Source: Gnetum montanum (lineage: Eukaryota > Streptophyta > Gnetopsida > Gnetales > Gnetaceae). From it: a DNA stretch of 39,420 nt. This document shows positions 33,948 to 39,420 of the stretch, piece after piece. The stretch lies in assembly GCA_015680685.1 (NCBI GenBank), contig MNCI01034769.1, positions 492,662 through 532,081 of the forward strand. Direction: 5' to 3'. Positions within the stretch are counted from its first letter, which is position 1; every line of letters begins with the position of its first letter. The translations under genes and the position numbers were made by a program. The notes beneath the pieces were generated by a model. That model did no database searches. It was not told where the DNA came from and saw only the letters and a program-made list of their open reading frames with translations.

Positions 33948-34224
33948 CTTGCAAGAATAATTGATTTGTCACACCCTCCATCTTACCTGGCAATTGATTT
34001 TTCAAGCCCTCAGTCTTACTTGCCAATTTGATTTTTTAAGGCGTTAATCTCATTTTTTTGGCCTTCTACTAAAATCTTCTAGGTTTCTACCAATGATCTT
34101 AGCTGAAACACCACAAAAATTTCAGCAACACTTCCAAACAACTTCAGGGCCTCTGAAACGGCTTCAAGCAGCCCACCATGGAGTAAGAAAGATTCTCCTG
34201 GAGCCCACAGATCACGATGACAAG
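33948..34224 (-). pseudogene. Element A gag, N-terminal part between C2 and D
   Basis: Minus strand includes GGLLEAVSEALKLFGSVAEI (about 34170-34110) and EGQKNEINALKNQIGK (34019-34066), a coiled-coil-like segment with heptad-style spacing, plus stops. Its lower-coordinate end joins the segment at 31104-31211 once C2 is removed. The upstream part of element A should lie beyond element D, outside the window. Confidence 0.5.
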
Positions 34225-35774
34225 TGTCGGTGTTAAGAATCATCAGTTTCAAGGTCAAAAAATGCAATTTTGGCTAAGTACACTATGCAGACGTTGCACA
34301 GCGTACGGATCCGCGTCACCAACTTTTGGAGCCCCGAAATTCAGCCAAAACAAGCTAAAATCAAGCACAAGGACCCCCCATGACCTTTGCCAAGGTCCCT
34401 AACGGTTCCCAGCCTTCAGAAAATCAAGATTCGGGCATTAAATGAGGTGTTTTCGGCTACTTATGCTGAAACACTATTCATTTTACACTGAAACACTATT
34501 CATCTTACCCTGAAACACTATTCATCTTACGCTGCAGAGCGTAAGATGCGTAAAATACTATTCATCTGCGCGAACACTATTCATCTTACGCTGCAGAGCG
34601 TAGGCTGCGTGAACACTATTCATCGCGTGAACACTATTCACTGCGTGAACACTATTCATCGCGTGAACACTATTCATCTGCGTAAAATACTATTCATCGC
34701 ACGAACACTATTCATCGAAGTTTCAAAAAATTCCAGAAATATCTCAGAAAATGGCAGAGAATTATCAGCATCAGTAACTTTCAAAACATTCCAGAAAATT
34801 TCAGAAAGACTCAGAAACAAAGAAGTTTCACGCAAATGGGGGGCCAAATTTCTCTTGTTGTACATTTCATTGTAAGTCGACATGTGCGGGCATGTTAGGC
34901 CCTCATGTTTAAACTAAATGTACTTTCATGGGCTTGACTAACCCATAAATTGTACAATGCAATGTACCTGGTCAAGAACGTAGCTTGCCGACACACATCC
35001 AACTCGTGCACAACTGTCCGACACACATCCAACTCTCGCCAGCATGCATCCAACCCAAGCACAACTATCCATTGGACACATGTTACCAGATCCACTTTCC
35101 TCTCATCTCTCAACCATTGATTCCATTCTAAAATTCTGTGTCGGAGCACAGCCCAACCCTATAAATACCCTGTCAATTCACATAAATCAGGGGGGCGATT
35201 AGAGGCAAAAATTAGAGACATTGGCAATTCTGAGAAATTACAGAACTGGCAATCCTTGGGCGCTCGACACATCTGACTGTTGGCATCCAAGCATTCCTCA
35301 TGTTCATCACATCACATTATCGCATCATCACTTCAGACACCATCCCGGGGCTTAGTGCTTGACCTACCATTCACACGTGCAGCTACACTTCGACTGGTGC
35401 ATACATTTTTATTAAACAATACAATAAAGTTCATTGCCTCCTATTTACATTATTTACTTTGGTTTATGCTTTGTTTACAATATAGCACGGTTTGTGCTTT
35501 ATTTATAATTTAGTACACTCTGTTTACATTTTTGTGTCTCTGTTTGCATTCCGTTTACATCCTGTTTACATCGTTCACGATAACCCCAGCGTTAGCCGTA
35601 GCTTACGCTTGGGAAAGTCCTTGGTTGATTTGCGTACAAACCATCCAAGGCACTCTGCCTTCGTTCCATTTTCCAGCTTGCCCTCAAGCGAAGGCAGGGT
35701 CAGCTGTGGCTGCCCAACAATCTTTCGGTGTCTGTTTCCATTCCAGCCTCACACCGACGATTTAGGTCAGTACA
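34225..35774 (+). repeat. 5' LTR of element D
   Basis: Proposed start TGTCGGTG at 34225 (preceded by ACAAG, the possible TSD) and end GTCAGTACA at 35774, directly before a primer-binding-like TGG stretch. A TATA box (CTATAAATAC, about 35159-35168) lies about 0.9 kb in. U3 holds an 11-copy repeat array. The end is well supported by the following leader; the start is inferred, since the 3' LTR is outside the window. Confidence 0.6.
34469..34715. repeat. Array of eleven 'aacactattcatc' repeats with two hairpins
   Basis: Eleven copies of 'aacactattca' or close variants, spaced 18-48 bases apart. Two inverted repeats CATCTTACGCT-GCAG-AGCGTAAGATG are embedded: one perfect 11-bp stem at 34523-34548, the second (34582 on) with mismatches. 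It is in U3, about 450-700 bases before the TATA box. Confidence 0.85.
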
Positions 35775-35775
35775 G

Positions 35776-35798
35776 TTTTTGGTGCTAGAAGGAGGGCC
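35776..35798 (+). other. Primer-binding-like site of element D
   Basis: TTTTTGGTGCTAGAAGGAGG follows the LTR end. TGG fits the CCA end of a tRNA; I do not assign which tRNA. Its position between LTR and leader is typical. Confidence 0.5.
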
Positions 35799-35850
35799 TG
35801 ACTTGTTTTTTGTTTAATCGAAACGCTGATCACTTTACCTGTAACTTACG

Positions 35851-35964
35851 CTGCTACAGTGTTCGCGCTGCTATAGTGTTTTGTGGCTGCTACAGTACTC
35901 ACGCTACTACAGTGCTCACACTGCTACAGTTCCGCTACAGTACTGCTACAGTTCCGCTACAGTG
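35851..35964. repeat. GCTACAGT repeat array in the leader of element D
   Basis: Eight copies of GCTACAGT (two with one change), spaced 11-19 bases apart, between the primer-binding site and the gag start. Confidence 0.85.
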
Positions 35965-36064
35965 TTTTTTCAACAAAAACACACAAAATGCATCCGTTTC
36001 AAAGCCGAATTCACCGCAATTCACACCTAACTTCAAGCCGGTCTAAGTACTGACTACCACCAAC

Positions 36065-38839
36065 ATGGATCACCTTGTCCAATACATGCATTACACACAA
36101 CACAACGGTTCTGAGATGACTTCCTCTTACCCAGGATCACCATCCGAGTACAAGTATGAGTTCACAACCTTGCCCGAACCCAACATCCCTTGGGGCCTTA
36201 CCTCCGCACAACAATCACATGAGCACACGCCCAAGGCATTTGCTTCACAATCTACACACATTGGGGCCCAACCCCAAACAATCCAAACACCTTTTACATA
36301 CAATGGGGCCCAGCCCCAAGCAACACAAGTACCTTATGCTTACACAGGGGCCATCCCCCAACCTCCCCAACCTCAACCCAACATTTACGCAAGTGCCACA
36401 TGTGCCATGCCTATTTCACCAGTGCCTCAGGAACCTACTCATCATCCGTCCGGGATGACGTTAAACTATCCATGGCCCAGTACGGCCTTAAACTACCAAC
36501 AACCATCTACCATGACATTAAACTCGCAAAGCCCACAACCGGTGATTCAACCCTTTGTCGCACAACCCACGCAAGTCCAATCAACACAACCAGTTGGTGA
36601 ATCTATGAGTTGGAAACAAATGTATCAACTCATCCAGACTATGACGGAGGAAATTAACCAGCTTAAGGCTGCCTCCTCAGACACACCCAAGGTGGTGGAC
36701 TTTTACCATGATGATCCGATCTGTCCTACGATCCCATCCCTTACACTACCCATGGTTCATTCGTTGCCACATCTAACAAAATACAACGGTCATGGTGACC
36801 CCAATGCACATATCATCACATTTCGCACAGAAGCCGTCATGTTGCACTCCTGGCCACATGCCATTCTACGCCTCTTTCCCTTGTCGCTCACTGGCAAAGC
36901 TTTAGACTGGTACCGTGCCCTACCTCGAGCTTCCATCGCATCCCTTGAGGACCTCATACACCAATTTGTGACACGCTTTAGATATAACATCAAATCTGAA
37001 GTGACAATCGACAAGTTCCTCCATGTCAGACAAAAACCCCTAGAGCCCATACTACCCTTCTTCCAGCGATGGAGTGCCAGAGCCAATGAAATGCATGAGC
37101 CGATCGCAGAGACACATCTCTTGGCAATCTTCAAGGGTGCAGTCAATGACTTCATCAAGTCCAAACTGCTCTACCAGGCCCCAAAGTCTCTTACCCAGGC
37201 CTTTGACCAAGCAATGGGCATCGAAGAGGCAGCAAGAGCAAGCAATGATCCATCCTACTTGGCCTATAGGAGACAACACAAAAAACAACAACATGCACAA
37301 CAACAAATGCAACAACTACAACCAACACAAACAACACAAATAGCACAGGATACACAAGCAACATCAAACGCAACAATCGCAACAATCACCGTGCCAACAC
37401 ATGCAACCAACAGGCCCGTGGCCTCAACACCCCAAGCTGCCAGCTCTAGCTCTAGTGCCACCACACAAGCCTCTCCTAGACGTGAGCACACCCAACGCAA
37501 CCACATACCCTTGCCAGGAAAACCTTCCCAATTGCTAGAACAGCTCCTCAATGCTGGTTTGATCCAATGCAAACACATGTCAGATAATGCCTACATACGC
37601 AACCAGAGACACTGTGAATTGGCAAGTCATCCCACTACAACATACAACGCATGTGTCCCACAACATTTTGACTTAAGTGCATATTGCCACTACCACCAAA
37701 TGTCTGGACACGACACAAACACTTGTCGAACTTTGCAAAACGATTTACAAAGAATGGCAAAGAAAGGATTGCTCAATGCAGTACAACCGAACAGTCTCGC
37801 CTCCTCCGCCTCCACAAGTAAGGGGCCTCCTTTTGTCATCAAAGTGCCACCTCATAAACCCACAACACCCTTTGTGATAAAGGTTCCACAACAACCGTCC
37901 GCTAAGACGATAAACTGGCAACAACCATCCATTGCGACGTTAAACACACAAGTCGCTCCGATGACACCCACACCAAGCCCAAGTTCCAATAACTTGGCCA
38001 CATACAAGCAGTGGCAACCCAAGTCACCAATGCCTAAACCACAAACCAGCCTTAGCTCTACCCCTAGGGCCACTAAACAACAACCCTTTTGCATTGCCCC
38101 TCTGCAAGAGCTTTACATCTCGGCTCACGCAATAGAAGAAGCTCCCACCACGACAAACATAAACGAAAACCTCGCAGATGTACTATCCCATGCACACAAT
38201 GCATTAAAACATAAGAATGTAATGCCTACCTTGCTCGACCTCGTCTTGACATCACCAGAGCATCGTCAAGCATTAGCATACATGCTCGTCTCCATCCCTA
38301 CTATAGAAAACATGTCTCCAACCGAAGATGCCATTCGCGTAGCCATTACATCCCTTGTACCACAAGATACAAACATAACGACTCTAACCTTCCGCAAAAA
38401 TGATGTCAAGATCGACCCCAAACGAGGGGAGGTCACGCATGCACCGATGAATACTAGTGTAAGCATCGGAAAATACACAGTATGCAGGGTACACATCGAT
38501 GATGGTGCGGCAGAAAACGTTGTTGCGCGCTCCGTCGTCGAACGATTAGGCCTAACGCACAACATTCAACCGCCCGAAATCGAGTCTCTAAACTCCTTCA
38601 ATGGAGCACGCGTAACCATTAAAGGCACAATTCACATTGCCTTCACAATAGGAGACCAGCACCCCACGTTTGCAAACTTTATAGTTGTCGACAAGATGCC
38701 AGACTACAACATGATCCTAGGACACCCCTGGCTAGCTAGGTCATGCGCAGTGTCATCTTCCATCCATCAAGAACTCCACCTCCTCCACGAAGGGAGGGAG
38801 ATCACCATACGTGGTGACAATGCCCCATCCATCCAATAG
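36065..38839 (+). CDS. Element D gag-protease polyprotein (Ty3/gypsy, Tat/Ogre-like)
   Basis: Uninterrupted frame of 924 codons; start context CAACATGG is favourable. Residues 1-210: Pro/Gln/Thr-rich with GAQPQ-type repeats. About 235-390: Retrotrans_gag, including GKALDWYRALP (277-287). C541, H544, H549 and C554 form a knuckle of the C-x2-H-x4-H-x4-C variant. Protease: IDDGAAENVV with D812-D813-G814 at the active site, then MILGHPWL (883-890) and a final EGREITIRGD. The fused order gag-knuckle-protease followed by a stop is known from Tat/Ogre elements, where RT and integrase sit further downstream. Gag forms particles and the protease matures them. No lesion is visible, unlike all other retroelement genes here, so D is probably the youngest insertion. 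It is a retrotransposon gene, not a host gene. Confidence 0.88.
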   Translation: MDHLVQYMHYTQHNGSEMTSSYPGSPSEYKYEFTTLPEPNIPWGLTSAQQSHEHTPKAFASQSTHIGAQPQTIQTPFTYNGAQPQATQVPYAYTGAIPQPPQPQPNIYASATCAMPISPVPQEPTHHPSGMTLNYPWPSTALNYQQPSTMTLNSQSPQPVIQPFVAQPTQVQSTQPVGESMSWKQMYQLIQTMTEEINQLKAASSDTPKVVDFYHDDPICPTIPSLTLPMVHSLPHLTKYNGHGDPNAHIITFRTEAVMLHSWPHAILRLFPLSLTGKALDWYRALPRASIASLEDLIHQFVTRFRYNIKSEVTIDKFLHVRQKPLEPILPFFQRWSARANEMHEPIAETHLLAIFKGAVNDFIKSKLLYQAPKSLTQAFDQAMGIEEAARASNDPSYLAYRRQHKKQQHAQQQMQQLQPTQTTQIAQDTQATSNATIATITVPTHATNRPVASTPQAASSSSSATTQASPRREHTQRNHIPLPGKPSQLLEQLLNAGLIQCKHMSDNAYIRNQRHCELASHPTTTYNACVPQHFDLSAYCHYHQMSGHDTNTCRTLQNDLQRMAKKGLLNAVQPNSLASSASTSKGPPFVIKVPPHKPTTPFVIKVPQQPSAKTINWQQPSIATLNTQVAPMTPTPSPSSNNLATYKQWQPKSPMPKPQTSLSSTPRATKQQPFCIAPLQELYISAHAIEEAPTTTNINENLADVLSHAHNALKHKNVMPTLLDLVLTSPEHRQALAYMLVSIPTIENMSPTEDAIRVAITSLVPQDTNITTLTFRKNDVKIDPKRGEVTHAPMNTSVSIGKYTVCRVHIDDGAAENVVARSVVERLGLTHNIQPPEIESLNSFNGARVTIKGTIHIAFTIGDQHPTFANFIVVDKMPDYNMILGHPWLARSCAVSSSIHQELHLLHEGREITIRGDNAPSIQ

Positions 38840-38855
38840 TCCTTCACAACCTCAG

Positions 38856-38950
38856 TCCGAAATGACGTTAAAATACGAACTGTCTGAAATGACGTTAAAC
38901 TACAACAAGTCCGCAATGACATTAAACTAGCCACGGTCAGAAATGGCCGG
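38856..38950 (+). repeat. 27-bp tandem repeat after the gag-protease stop
   Basis: Three units at 38856, 38883 and 38910, of the form 'tccgaaatgacgttaaacta', and a decayed fourth at 38937. Each is nine codons long and reads SEMTLNY-like. Related words occur inside gag (about 36449-36535 and 37898-37945) and once more near 39076. Confidence 0.8.
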
Positions 38951-39420
38951 TTCCATTTAAAAATTCTTGAAAACATTACTACCTTTGGCCCACCATGGCA
39001 TAAAACTGGTAATCCTTTCTTTGACAACAGATGCAACAGTCCATCAAGACTTTAAACTGATGTACCAAGCCCGAAATGGCTTTAAACTAGAGCCAACAAA
39101 TTACAAATTTACAAACTTCCATCTTCTTACATTGAATTTTTGCTTACAGGTTACAAGTTACGATTTAGATTCTTGCATGGTCATTGCTTTCTTTTCCAAG
39201 TACTTACCTTACATCTTGCTCTACACTTTAGAAATTTATGTTACATTCAGTTGCACAGATATACTCTTGAAAACACAGAAAAACAATAAAAAACACGAAA
39301 AATGACAAAAACATTTACATGAAATATAAAGACAAAGGAATGCAACCATTTTATACCACAATTAAATTCAGGCCATTACATCAGTCTTTATACATTTCAC
39401 CAAACTAGTTATCCTATATT
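38951..39420 (+). other. Element D spacer after protease, runs off the window
   Basis: AT-rich with stops in all frames and no RT motif up to the edge. In Tat/Ogre elements an untranslated or spliced region separates protease and pol, which would suit this stretch. Pol is either outside the window or absent. Confidence 0.4.

Noticed and set aside
34469-34715. CRISPR-like array
   Set aside because: Repeats are short (about 11-13 bases), spacing is irregular, spacers are themselves repetitive, and the array is inside a plant LTR.

Overview
This window is nuclear DNA from a land plant, most likely a gymnosperm such as a conifer. That attribution is inferred from one intron-containing plant-style gene set among old, stop-riddled LTR retrotransposons and LINEs; no marker names the species. 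The sequence is AT-rich, has one 267-base assembly gap (24537-24803), and shows no bacterial, organellar or CRISPR features.

Layout. (1) 1-5165: an LTR-like repeat, then two LINE ORF1 relics (DUF4283 plus CCHC knuckle) lying tail to tail as a large imperfect inverted repeat, with two tRNA-derived SINE copies. (2) 6116-10391, plus strand: the only host gene I can support. It has ten exons that splice in frame into a 714-residue hnRNP U-like protein (SPRY domain plus a P-loop kinase-like domain). (3) 10392-14900: a tandem repeat downstream of the gene, a probable copia gag relic, and a second copy of the LTR-like repeat. (4) 14905-20240: LINE relics. The longest carries an ORF1 RNA-binding domain resembling the animal L1 ORF1 type directly upstream of an endonuclease/reverse transcriptase ORF2, unlike the DUF4283-type ORF1s elsewhere in the window. 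(5) 20402-39420: a nest of LTR retrotransposons.

The nest can be read from target-site duplications. Element A (minus strand, gypsy-like gag) is oldest. Element B (22195-31103, minus strand, TSD TGCAA) split its gag. Solo LTR C2 (31212-33947, TSD CTTGC) and element D (from about 34225, plus strand) split it again further upstream. Solo LTR C1 (24338-26697, TSD GCCAC) landed inside B. Element D keeps an open 924-codon gag-protease frame and runs off the right edge.

No cooperating gene system is visible: one housekeeping-type RNA-binding gene is surrounded by mobile DNA. The points most worth following are the animal-like LINE ORF1, the SINE insertion with a paralogous empty site, the repeat arrays in element D, and the fully resolved nesting.
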